64,000 nt of DNA from Nannobrachium achirus. Lineage: Eukaryota; Chordata; Actinopteri; Myctophiformes; Myctophidae. Numbering within the stretch: the first letter of the stretch is position 1; the number at the start of each line of letters is the position of its first letter. Made by a program: the position numbers and the translations under genes. This document shows positions 52,389-64,000 of the stretch, in pieces. The stretch lies in the NCBI GenBank assembly GCA_963921795.1, contig OY997642.1, positions 37,924,840-37,988,839 on the forward strand, written 5' to 3'. The notes beneath the pieces were generated by a model. It saw only the letters and a program-made list of their open reading frames with translations. It searched no databases and had not been told where the DNA came from.

Positions 52389-52762
52389 TGGACCCCTTAG
52401 TTGAGAGAGAGAGATGAAGCAGGGACCCCCACAACCTTTTCATAGATTCCACATAGTTTCATCGTTTGACAGCACAATCATCAGTGTATTTTGGATTCAT
52501 GTCAATTTGTGTTTTCAGATATTTTACCACTTGAACTGTCAGTACTTAATAAACTTGACCTTTCACTCTGTACTTAGTCTGCTCTTTTTTCCCTCTACAC
52601 CGAAGCTTTTTGCTAAAATCTTTTGGCTTAAGTTCTCAGAATATGGACACTAGGGTTCAAGTGGTTAATATAAAAAAGGAGAAAAGGTTTCTATAACAAA
52701 GATTTTAAGGTAGTAGTAACTGTAGTAACTTTGAGGACCCCCTAGGGGTCCCGGACCCCCTG
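52389..52762. mobile_element. hAT-like element lacking the hairpin module
   Basis: The ends are TGGACCCCTTAG and GGTCCCGGACCCCCTG. In reverse orientation it aligns with 3822-4274: CTTGACCTTTCACTCTGTAC, GTCTGCTCTTTTTTCCCTCT and CTACACCGAAG correspond. Where the other copy holds a 70-nt hairpin, this copy reads straight through with only a few A/T-rich bases. Confidence 0.6.
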
Positions 52763-53203
52763 TTGAAGGCCTATGTGTGCCAGTCAGTTAATAGGAGTGT
52801 GAAGGCAGTGACAATGTGTTATTAATTGTGTACTGTTTAATTAAGCTTTAACCTTGTAAGGATATTTGAGTCTATAACTGTTTAAACATTTCACATGTCC
52901 AATCAATTTTAATTTCCAAAATAGTCAATCAAGGCTCTGCTGATGCCAGACAAAATTACACCTTTGATTGTTGCCATTCTGAAGTATGGAGTTACAGAAG
53001 AATGCCTTCAGACAGTTATAGTCGCATTATGTCATCTCACCCACTAACCTCTAATTCTTAACAGCTTTTTTTCTCCTTTACAAATCCTCCAAAAACTCAA
53101 AGAGTTACATACAAACAAGAGTTACATACAATTTGCTTATGCTGTATAGTGGTTAGAACTTAGAAGAGGTGAACCTACTCACCAATGAATGCTGTCAGTG
53201 GTT

Positions 53204-55436
<2,233 letters not shown>

Positions 55437-55700
55437 TTTTCACTATCTTCTTAGAAAAATAATTCCTGTGCTGCGATTACTGTTGATGGATGAGGAGACA
55501 AAAGCAAAGATGATGACATCCGGATTCCGGTTCATTTGCAGCGAGAAATTGTAATCTTTCTTTTACCCCAATAGGGGGCAACAAAGCGTGAAAACAGGCC
55601 AAATACATAAAAGCATGACATGTATTGCATTACATGTATTGCACAGTAAAGACACTACAAGTCCATTGTAGGTAGCGCAACATAATTTTTTTATGTAAAC

Positions 55701-55706
55701 TTTATT
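55701..55706 (-). terminator. ssx2ip polyadenylation signal
   Basis: The minus strand reads AATAAA about 335 nt beyond the ssx2ip stop codon. This leaves only about 260 bp between the end of ssx2ip and the gng5 start codon, so the two genes lie head to tail very closely. Confidence 0.5.
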
Positions 55707-56040
55707 AAAATAATTTCTCTGGAGTGGATAAAAAAACATTCAATAGCTGTTCTTGTTCAAGAAGGAGAAACATCTAAATTAAGAGCTTTCAGACTCCATC
55801 TTAAATCTGCTCTACTTTGCCTAAACATCAATACATCAAAAACAAACATTTCATACAATAAAACAAACATTTCTCAATGACTGTTGATAAAAATTCTGCA
55901 ATAATAGTTGGCGGTCTCCTGAGGCAGTTATCAAACAGGGATTGTCATCCAAATGATAGTAGAGTCCATAGCAAGGCACTAGAGATGGTCTTCAGGTATG
56001 TCCTTTGTTGGAGGACGAATATAAAGTTTGTGCATCAATT

Positions 56041-56825
56041 TCAGCAAGTATCTGCATCCTCAAATACTTTGGGCTCCTGGCAGCTCTCTCGTGAGGAATT
56101 CTTGGGCTCCTGGCAGCTCTCTCGTGAGGAATTCTTGGACAATCTATAAGAAAGTATAAGAGAGCCTGTATGAATATTGAGTAGCTAACCCCAACCCCAA
56201 AATGACTTTTTGGAGCTGTGTGAAGCACAGGCTCCCTATACGTGGCTGTGTGGGTGTGTCTGTGTGTGTATGTAGCCTGAACTTCCTAAACTTCGGCACG
56301 CCACTAGTCCCACAGTTTTGCCACCACACACTCGCGCCATATGTCAAATCGACCGGCTTACTCGGGAATCGTGGGCTATTACTTTTCTAAGAGAAAGGTT
56401 CTATAGTTTAATTGATATTAATTTATTAGTGAATTAATTTTCCCCATTGACTTATAATGGGAATCGCAAAAACTCACCTTCAATTATTTGTCTCTCGCAA
56501 ACCATAGGGGCTAGAGTTTCAAGACTTGGAGAGGAGGTTCATAATGATTTCAAGGATTAAATGAAAAATAATTGTGTCATTTGGCCGCATGGTGGCGCCA
56601 TAACACCCCACTTTACGTTTTGGCCTGTAACTCTTGAACCGTAGGTCGGAAAATTAAAAATATTTTTTCCCTGGATTCCTTGGGCCATGACGCATCTCCC
56701 CATATAGGCCACGCCCATTTGCGCCATGATAGATTGTCCGCCATCTTGAATTTTCTCCAAAACACACTTTTTGCTCCTTTTCCTACATATTTTCTTCAAA
56801 TGTCACAAAAATCAGTACACATGAT

Positions 56826-56860
<35 letters not shown>

Positions 56861-57109
56861 TGATTTTTTCTATTATTACTCATGCCATAGCCTCGGAAAC
56901 CCAGTCTTTACTCATGCCATGGAGACTTGAGTTCAATAATATTTTTTGTTCTTTGTCATATTCCTAAGACAAAAATGTGATTACAATAGATTTACCCCAT
57001 TGATTCCGTAGGGGACCCAAATGCATTCGGGTCCCCATCTGGAATCATGGGGGTAAATTTACTATAATCAAACTTTTGTCTAAGGAATGTGACAAAATAC
57101 AAAAATAAA

Positions 57110-57141
<32 letters not shown>

Positions 57142-57514
57142 TGATTGAACGCAAGTCTCCATGGCATGAGTAATCAATAGGGAAAAAAAAAGAACAACAT
57201 TTTGGGGTGAACTACTCCTTTAAGCCATAACAACATCCTCATTCATTTCATTATCTGAGAAAAAAAGAAAACATTGTACCTTCTGTCTGGTAGGAGTTTT
57301 AGTGTGCGGTAAAGTTCATTTGTGGAAGGAATGCCACCAGGAGTTCAATAATATTTTTTGTTCTTTGTCATATTCCTAAGACAAAAATGTGATTACAATA
57401 GATTTACCCCATTGATTCCGTAGGGGACCCAAATGCATTCGGGTCCCCATCTGGAATCATGGGGGTAAATTTACTATAATCAAACTTTTGTCTTAGGAAT
57501 GTGACAAAATACAA

Positions 57515-57576
<62 letters not shown>

Positions 57577-57961
57577 TGATTGAACGCAAGTCTCCATGGC
57601 ATGAGTAATCAATAGGGAAAAAAAAGAACAACATTTTGGGGTGAACTACTCCTTTAAGCCATAACAACATCCTCATTCATTTCATTATCTGAGAAAAAAA
57701 GAAAACATTGTACCTTCTGTCTGGTAGGAGTTTTAGTGTGCGGTAAAGTTCATTTGTGGAAGGAATGCCACCAGGAGTTCAATAATATTTTTTGTTCTTT
57801 GTCATATTCCTAAGACAAAAATGTGATTACAATAGATTTACCCCATTGATTCCGTAGGGGACCCAAATGCATTCGGGTCCCCATCTGGAATCATGGGGGT
57901 AAATTTACTATAATCAAACTTTTGTCTTAGGAATGTGACAAAATACAAAAAAAAATAAAAT

Positions 57962-58007
<46 letters not shown>

Positions 58008-61000
58008 TATGATTGAACGCAAGTCTCCATGGCATGAGTAATCAATAGGGAAAAAAAAGAACAACATTTTGGGGTGAACTACTCCTTTAAGCCATAACAA
58101 CATCCTCATTCATTTCATTATCTGAGAAAAAAAGAAAACATTGTACCTTCTGTCTGGTAGGAGTTTTAGTGTGCGGTAAAGTTCATTTGTGGAAGGAATG
58201 CCACCAGGAACACCGCTGCGATTACTTTTGGGAGTAGCGAGCAGGTATGTTGAAGTTGGAGACCCCCTCATCTCTGGTTCACTCCCTTTAAATGAAACCC
58301 AGGAAGAAAATTAATGCAATACATAATCAATTAGAACTGCACTCTTTTGAGGTGCCAACTTGCGACTTGTAGGTACTTGTGCGCCAGCAAGGTGCACCAT
58401 GAAGTGCACTCACCACTAGCAATGCCAGATCACCAGGAATTGGCTGTTGATGAGGTTGCCAGAAATGCTGCTCCCTGATTGGGCTAAGGGCAGAGCATAC
58501 GAGCGGAGTGGAGCGCGAGCGGTGCGGGGAGCGGAGCGAGCCGTTTTTTAGTTGAGCGTGAGCGAGCGACTTTTATAATGGGTCTGAGCGCCGACCCTCC
58601 TCCGCTCCGAGCCGATCCTGTTGGGGCCGCGCGCCGCATGTTTCCAACAAAACAGTGGCGAGTGGAAAGCTCTCCAAGTCTCCATCAAAGCCGAGGCTCA
58701 CGTTAGCGCTACCAATTGTGTTGGGAACACACTGGCAAAGGAGAAAGTGTTTCGGACATGGTATCAAACTACTTTTTTGACTTTGATTGAAGGCCCTGAG
58801 GGGAGCGTGGAGCAAGCGTGGAGCGAGAAATGCGAAAATCAAGTTGAGCGACGGATCGGCGGGGAGCAGAGCGGCCCGGTGGCCGACCAGAGCGACAAGC
58901 GAGTGGGACAAGAGCCCTCTCGAGCCGCTTTTGTCATCGCTCTACTCCGCTCTTGTGCTCTGGCTAAGGGCTAAAACACTGCGGTTGATGACGTTGCCAG
59001 AAATGCTGGTCCCTGATTGGGCTAAAAACACTGCTACCTAGATACGCAACCTAACAGTACTTGCACACTCTGCTGGCACAAGTAACTACTGTTTGTTTAT
59101 GGGCTCTAAATGGTTTAGCTCTAGAATACATGAAAGACCTGCTCACTGCCTGTAAACCAATCAGATACTGGACTCCTAACTATAAGTTTAAAATCTGGTT
59201 AAGGTGCATTTTGGTATTATGGTCCTCAGGACTTTGGTCAGTGTGTGTGTGTCTATATGTAATAAATGATTGCAATTTGTGAATGGGTTTTATAAAGCTG
59301 CAATTTTATATGGGAGTGGGAGGTTGAAGTTTTACTGCAATTTGTATTTTACATTTATGCATTTTGTACTGTGTAATATACAAAAATTAAAGTGCCGTTT
59401 GCGTTTATACAGTACATATATACAGTAAATTCTTCTAATTGCATGTTCCATTTTATGGGATACATGTTTTTGTGGGTTCCATTTTTGGAATACAATGTAT
59501 GGTATATCATTGCCTTGGACATCAGGAAGACTAGCAGGAGCAGGGCATTGTCAGCTAGATCTTTTAATAAACAAACTACTTACTGATTGATATGGCACTT
59601 TGAGATGAGAAAGAGAAAGAACTCTTGTGGTCCACAAATGGAGTTATATTCAAAAACTGGTTCCTAAGCCAGGACGCCCGGTCCTCTTCAAAGGCTTTTT
59701 TCTGTAAAACAAAAGGATGAAAGTAAAGTCGTGTTGGTACAGCATTTTCAAAAATCGTCAGTTTTAAGATTCTCTTGACATGCACCAATAGTGATAAATC
59801 TGAGTGTATAGAAGAGTATAGAATAAAAGACTTGAGCAGTAGTTCACCGCCAAAATGAGTTTAATAATATTTTTTGGTTTGTCGCATTCCTAAGACTACA
59901 TGTATTACAATAAATGTACAACAAATGTACCCCCATTGATTCCAGCTGGGGACCCAAATGCATTTGAGTTTGAGTCTCCATCCGGAATCAATGGGGGTAA
60001 ATTTACTATAATACATTTCTTCATCTTAGGAATGTGAAATATACAAAAGAAAATATTTTTGAACTCAAGTCTTCATGGCATGAGTAATCAAGGAAAAAAG
60101 TAATTTTGGGGGTGAACTACTCCTTTAACATACCTCACGACCGAGGCGGATAGCAGCATCGGTGAAGTTCTTCCTCTCCCTTTCAAAGTTCCTCTTCTCC
60201 CCATCAAAGAGATGCCACTCCTCCTTGAGTCGTTCCTTTTCTTCCAGTGTATATCCATCATTGAGAATAGCTGCGGTCTCATCATCAATTGATGAGTTGA
60301 GCTGCTGCTGCTCGGACAGACAAACACAAGCATAGTTGTTTCATTGTTACAGTTGAGCACTAGTTCTAAAGTGGGGGTCTTTTAGGTGGGTCCACTCCAA
60401 GGGTTACCAGGAAAACAGTTTAAAAACTCAAGCCCCATTTTATTTTATAGCTATTCAAAACACTCAAGCCCCATTTTATTTTATAGCTATTCAAAATAGA
60501 TCTACAAGCTCAGAACATGCTGTTGAAACTTTGACAAATCACGCCATATGTCCCTGGCACAAAACCTTTTCTAATGGGGGTATTGACATGGAACATATCT
60601 GAGAACCACTGCACTAGAGGGCCTAACCTGGAGAAGCAGCTGCTGGGTGTGAATAAAGTCTTTGCACTGCTGCACTTCCATCCTCATTCTCTCCATCTCC
60701 TGCTCATGGAGCTCTCTGGGAACCACATCTCTACTCGGTTGCTGCTGAGTCTGAACTAGAGAGACTAAGGAAAGGAAAATATACAAAAGGTTAATAATGG
60801 GGTTGGATGGGGCAGTTGGGGTTAAGCATCACTCAACACATGCCTGTGACATTCTGCCTCCCAGGTGGGCACTCTACCAATTCAGCTAGAGCTGCCCCAA
60901 GTAAAAAAAAAAAAAAAAAAAAGAATGTTGGTTTATTGTGCAACAACACTGCAGTACCTTGGTTGTCTAATCTCTCCATGTGGTTCTTCAGTCTTCTCCA

Positions 61001-63359
61001 CTGCTGGCGGATGCTGTTTGTGAGCTGCTCCCTAGCAAGTTCACAGGATTGGTCCAGGGTCTCTCTGCTGGAGTCACCTGCCTCTTCCTCCCGGTCAGAA
61101 CCCACCTGAGGGCACCAGCAAAAAGCAGCTTAAAGTTATTTGAACGCAGACAAACTATTTGAACTTTACAGCAGACATTGCAAAGACACATTTTGGGGAA
61201 GCTCATTATACATTTCCAACAGGATTTTACATTCAGAGAATCTGATTACAAAAAAAAGGTACACTACAGTGCAACCCAGGGCAAAACAAATGCATATGGA
61301 ATGCTTATACAATTGTAAGCTTCAAATTACTGAAACGTTGACTCGTTACAGATTATATTAGTGCACTGCCCATAATACACTGCAACAGACAAGTGATAGC
61401 ACTGACAGCACAGCAATAACTGCATTTCTTTAAAAAATAGGACATTGAGAAACCTGTTCAAGACTGTCCTCAGCGTGAGCTCCAGTGGAGCGCCGCCGTG
61501 GCCCTAGGATGGACATCATCTCCCGCTTCATCTGCTGGAGGACTTTCTTCAGCTCAGCATTCTCCAACATTAGAGACATCTGCCGTGCCTCGTGGTCATT
61601 TAGCAGAGTTTTGAACATCTGGGCCTCGTGACTGGAGAAGGAATTCAAAGACAATGTTGATCAATGCTATGCAGTCTTAAAAAGAAAAAAAAATTACAAA
61701 TTCTGTCTGATAATGTCTGTCTGGATCTGTAATGAAACCTCCGCTGATGAATAAAAACAAGAAAATAAGCACACTAGGGTTCATATACAGTTAGCCCAGC
61801 CCCTACCCTCAGAATAAGCACACTAGGTTTCATGTGGTTAGTCATATGATCGACTATACATTGTCACACAACTACCTTGGTCCTGCTTTTGGTGACTTCC
61901 ACTGGCTTCTTTTGCCATCTGACCGTCCCAAGTAATTCAAGACGTCAATAGCTGTTGGGAGAGTAAGGTCAAAATGATTATTCCACCACACATTTCTAGA
62001 CGGGAAAAGACAAAGCACCCCCTCCCCCCCCCCCAAAGAAAGAAGGATGTGCATTTACCCAGTTTCTTATCTTTTCTGTCAACCAGTAACTGATTCAGAC
62101 GCTCTTTAAGTTTTGTGCACTCCCTCTCTTTCCTCTTGGCATCATGGGTGTACTGAGTTGCACGGCTAGCTATGACACTCTGGAGTTTCAGAACCTGTGC
62201 AGAATGCAAAATATAAACGGTCATATGTATCCGCCAAGAAGGGGGGGGAAAAAAAATACAGTGCCTTGGTGAAGTTAAGACAAATAAAACTTCACCTCAT
62301 CCTTCTCCGTTTTAAGGCAGCTCTGCAAAGTCTTCAATTTGAGCTGTAATTGCCTCTTTGACTCATAAAGACCTGATGTCTCCCTTTTGGACAGTTCCAA
62401 CTGATCCTGGGAGGGGAATGTACATGTACAAAGCCCTATTGTGAGCCCAACGTCAAACAAGCTTTCAGGGCTTTTGACCCAGCAGTAACATTCACATGAC
62501 AGGCCATTCAAAGAAAATATGTACAGCACATGAAAAAAAGATGCAGCAGCACAAGTTTTGAAATGCTGTATTAAGATAGCATGACTTACCTTGAGTCTGG
62601 AGTTGCTGAGCTGCAGTTGTTCGAGTGTACTTGACATTTTTAGATTTTCGCTTTCCAGTGCTTCTAGTGGTTGCTGGCTGCGTCTGTGTACCTGTAGCAG
62701 CTGGTAAATGGCATTCAGAGCTGGCACCGTGTTCAGACTGGCTCCCTCTGCTGAGCCAGCCCCATTCAGTGTGGCGGAGAGACCCAACACACCCATCTCC
62801 TGTCAAATAAAGGACAGGAAAATGCTTAAAGACATTTTAAATACACGTGTGTACACAAACCATATGCACACATTGGTACAATATGAAAGCCATTTCAAAT
62901 TATTTGCATTGTGCATAACATACAAATGTATGACAATGGTATAAATCTTACCCGATTGATGTACGCGATGCATTGAGGAACATTCTCCTCTGTACAGAAG
63001 GCACTTACAATATTGTAGGCGCTTCTGGACAGGGACAGTGAGGAGTACATTGCTGCAAGATTGTTCTGTTTTGAGGGAGACATTGTCACTTGTGATATGC
63101 TGGACATCTCATGGTTTCCTGAACACAGAAAGACAAGTGACATAGATTACAAGTTCCTCACAACCCAATTTTTCCTCTGCAGAGGTTTGAACTAGGCTGT
63201 TGCTCTGAAAGGAGAACACAAATATAGGCCACGTCCCATGGCAAGTCGCACAAAAATATCACAAAGGTCTTTCTATTCCTGCACTACTCAGATGCCTACA
63301 CATCACTGGCATATCTGCTTACCGAAAGACTGCTGTATTTGTGGAGGGAAGTCTCCCAT
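56041..63359 (-). CDS. ssx2ip: SSX2-interacting protein / ADIP, thirteen coding exons, 575 aa
   Basis: Coding exons on the minus strand are 63359-63323, 63118-62952, 62799-62590, 62406-62296, 62194-62059, 61951-61876, 61631-61454, 61105-60958, 60755-60628, 60310-60134, 59701-59584, 58285-58147 and 56143-56041. All are GT-AG and in phase, giving 575 residues (human 614). ADIP is a coiled-coil protein of adherens junctions (binding afadin and alpha-actinin) and of centriolar satellites and centrosomes. Matching stretches are [137 protein letters not shown] and [18 protein letters not shown]. The C-terminal exons ([25 protein letters not shown]) are less conserved and were placed by phase. The last exon ends with a duplicated [11 protein letters not shown]. 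Teleosts have a and b copies, not separable here. Confidence 0.95.
56930..58208. repeat. tandem triplication in ssx2ip intron 12 and exon 12
   Basis: Three head-to-tail units lie at 56930-57341, 57342-57775 and 57776-58208 (412, 434 and 433 bp). They differ mainly in the length of a (TA)n tract. Each unit holds a family-B fold-back MITE segment, 70-80 bp of intron, and the last 62 nt of ssx2ip exon 12 with its splice donor. Only the third unit (nearest the gene start) is attached to a complete exon with an acceptor. The other two carry exon fragments at 57714-57775 and 57280-57341. Confidence 0.95.
58491..58962. mobile_element. hAT-like element with perfect 8-bp target duplication in ssx2ip intron 11
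   Basis: The element begins CAGAGCATACGAGCGGAGTG and ends CTACTCCGCTCTTGTGCTCTG. GCTAAGGG flanks it at 58483-58490 and 58963-58970. The interior is rich in GAGCG repeats. At 472 bp it is non-autonomous. The flanks GTTGCCAGAAATGCTG and CCCTGATTGGGCTAA also occur on both sides, showing an older local duplication around the insertion site. Confidence 0.9.
59045..59280 (+). mobile_element. LINE-like 3' fragment
   Basis: A short frame reads [20 protein letters not shown], resembling the end of the ORF2 protein of fish LINEs (pattern NGLAP-Y-DLL---P-R-LRS). The frame is short and it is truncated at both ends. Assignment rests on this motif alone. Confidence 0.4.
59836..60127. mobile_element. fold-back MITE, family B, in ssx2ip intron 10
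   Basis: The left side AGTAGTTCACCGCCAAAATG mirrors TTTTGGGGGTGAACTACTCC on the right. Internal ATTCCTAAG and CCATTGATTCCAGCTGGGG blocks are inverted in CATCCGGAATCAATGGGGG and CTTAGGAATG. It is related to 35370-35688 and to the triplicated unit. Confidence 0.8.
60361..60616. mobile_element. degenerate CAGTGGTTCTC-type hAT-like element
   Basis: TAGTTCTAAAGTGGGGGTC at the left and GAGAACCACTG at the right match the group at 205-503. AATAGATCTACAAGCTCAGA (60496-60515) is one arm of the hairpin module. A segment (AAGCCCCATTTTATTTTATAG followed by CTATTCAAAA) is duplicated in tandem at about 60431-60498. Confidence 0.5.
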
Positions 63360-64000
63360 TTCAATGGGTTAAACTGATGAGGTAATTAATTGTGTGAGAT
63401 GGTTGGGATGATTAACATTCAAGCAGATCACAGGCTCCTGTCAGAAAAGAGACCTGAAATAAAGCAGCAAGCCATGCCATGACAGAGACCAGTCACCATC
63501 TGATCGGATTATGTACGAGTTGCAATTACATCGAGTTTGGATGGGGGTCAGACAATTTTATGTAAAAGGATTTTGGCAGCAAAGGTTTTAACTAAAGAGT
63601 AGTGCACAAAACTGCACATTTTCAACAACAAATAATTATTATAGTCTTTAAAAACGAGTCTGGGGAAACAAGATGAACCAGATTACACACCCACAAAAGA
63701 CTAGTAGATTTATGTCAGTCGAAAAAAGGTGCACCTATACAGATTAGTTATTAACACGCCATTATGTAAAACAAACATGTTGACACTTTTTGCTTGACAA
63801 AACGGTAAAGTTTCCCCCCCCCCCCCAGCGATTAATGCCGCTGTAAACATTGCGAGCATGACACTGTGTGGGCATACAGGCTCCAAAAAGAACGCCTAAT
63901 GTCTATACATATTATTGCGGTTAAAGAAGGTCAATGTCAGTGTCGAGTGTTCAGTTAGCGTGTGTTGTTGTCTCGTCTTCATTTTAACAACAGCTAACGT
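63360..64000. other. ssx2ip 5' flank
   Basis: Upstream of the ssx2ip start codon. A poly-C run lies near 63815-63828. The 5' UTR and promoter are expected here or just beyond the window edge, but no clear core promoter or upstream exon was identified. Confidence 0.4.

Noticed and set aside
57404-58109. Short frames ending [11 protein letters not shown], repeated three times
   Set aside because: They lie in the family-B MITE within the ssx2ip triplication and run through (TA)n tracts, so they are not a peptide family.

Overview
This window is from a ray-finned (teleost) fish nuclear genome. The evidence is vertebrate-type split genes with GT-AG introns, fish-like proteins, long (CA)n/(TG)n tracts, tRNA-derived SINEs, and a dense load of short non-autonomous DNA transposons. 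The species cannot be named from the sequence alone. Positions, exon joins and reading phases below were worked out by hand from the sequence. Family names rest on remembered vertebrate proteins, not on a search.

Seven protein-coding genes can be assembled, all apparently complete. From left to right they are: (1) a five-exon gene on the minus strand for a 156-residue secreted protein of unknown function (568-2389); (2) pter on the plus strand, a phosphotriesterase-related / N-acetyltaurine amidohydrolase with five coding exons and 349 aa (8917-12274); (3) c1ql3 on the minus strand, a secreted synaptic C1q-like protein with two exons and 261 aa (14589-15699); (4) an alanine aminotransferase gene (gpt/gpt2-like) on the minus strand with eleven coding exons and 558 aa (27225-45187); (5) an intronless fuz on the minus strand, a planar-polarity/ciliogenesis CPLANE subunit of 439 aa (48764-50083); (6) gng5 on the minus strand, a G-protein gamma subunit of 67 aa (53204-55436); and (7) ssx2ip on the minus strand, the centrosomal/adherens-junction protein ADIP with thirteen coding exons and 575 aa (56041-63359). 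From memory, pter-c1ql3 and gng5-ssx2ip are neighbour pairs kept in tetrapods. Gpt and fuz come from other human chromosomes, so the window joins several synteny blocks. The genes do not form a pathway.

The rest is intronic and intergenic DNA rich in repeats. There are several hAT-like elements with 8-bp target duplications and two families of fold-back MITEs. A roughly 1.04-kb near-palindrome lies in gng5 intron 1. A recent tandem triplication in ssx2ip copies the 3' part of an exon. A short hairpin module (GCAGATCTACAAG ... CTTGTAGATCGGC) recurs about a dozen times, inside several different transposon backbones.

The most striking observation is pter intron 1. The whole intron is a hAT-like element lying between two copies of the 8-bp sequence ACCACAGG. 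Each copy contributes one splice boundary (ACCACAG|G), so splicing restores the uninterrupted reading frame exactly. This looks like an intron created by one transposon insertion (an introner-type event) in a vertebrate enzyme gene.
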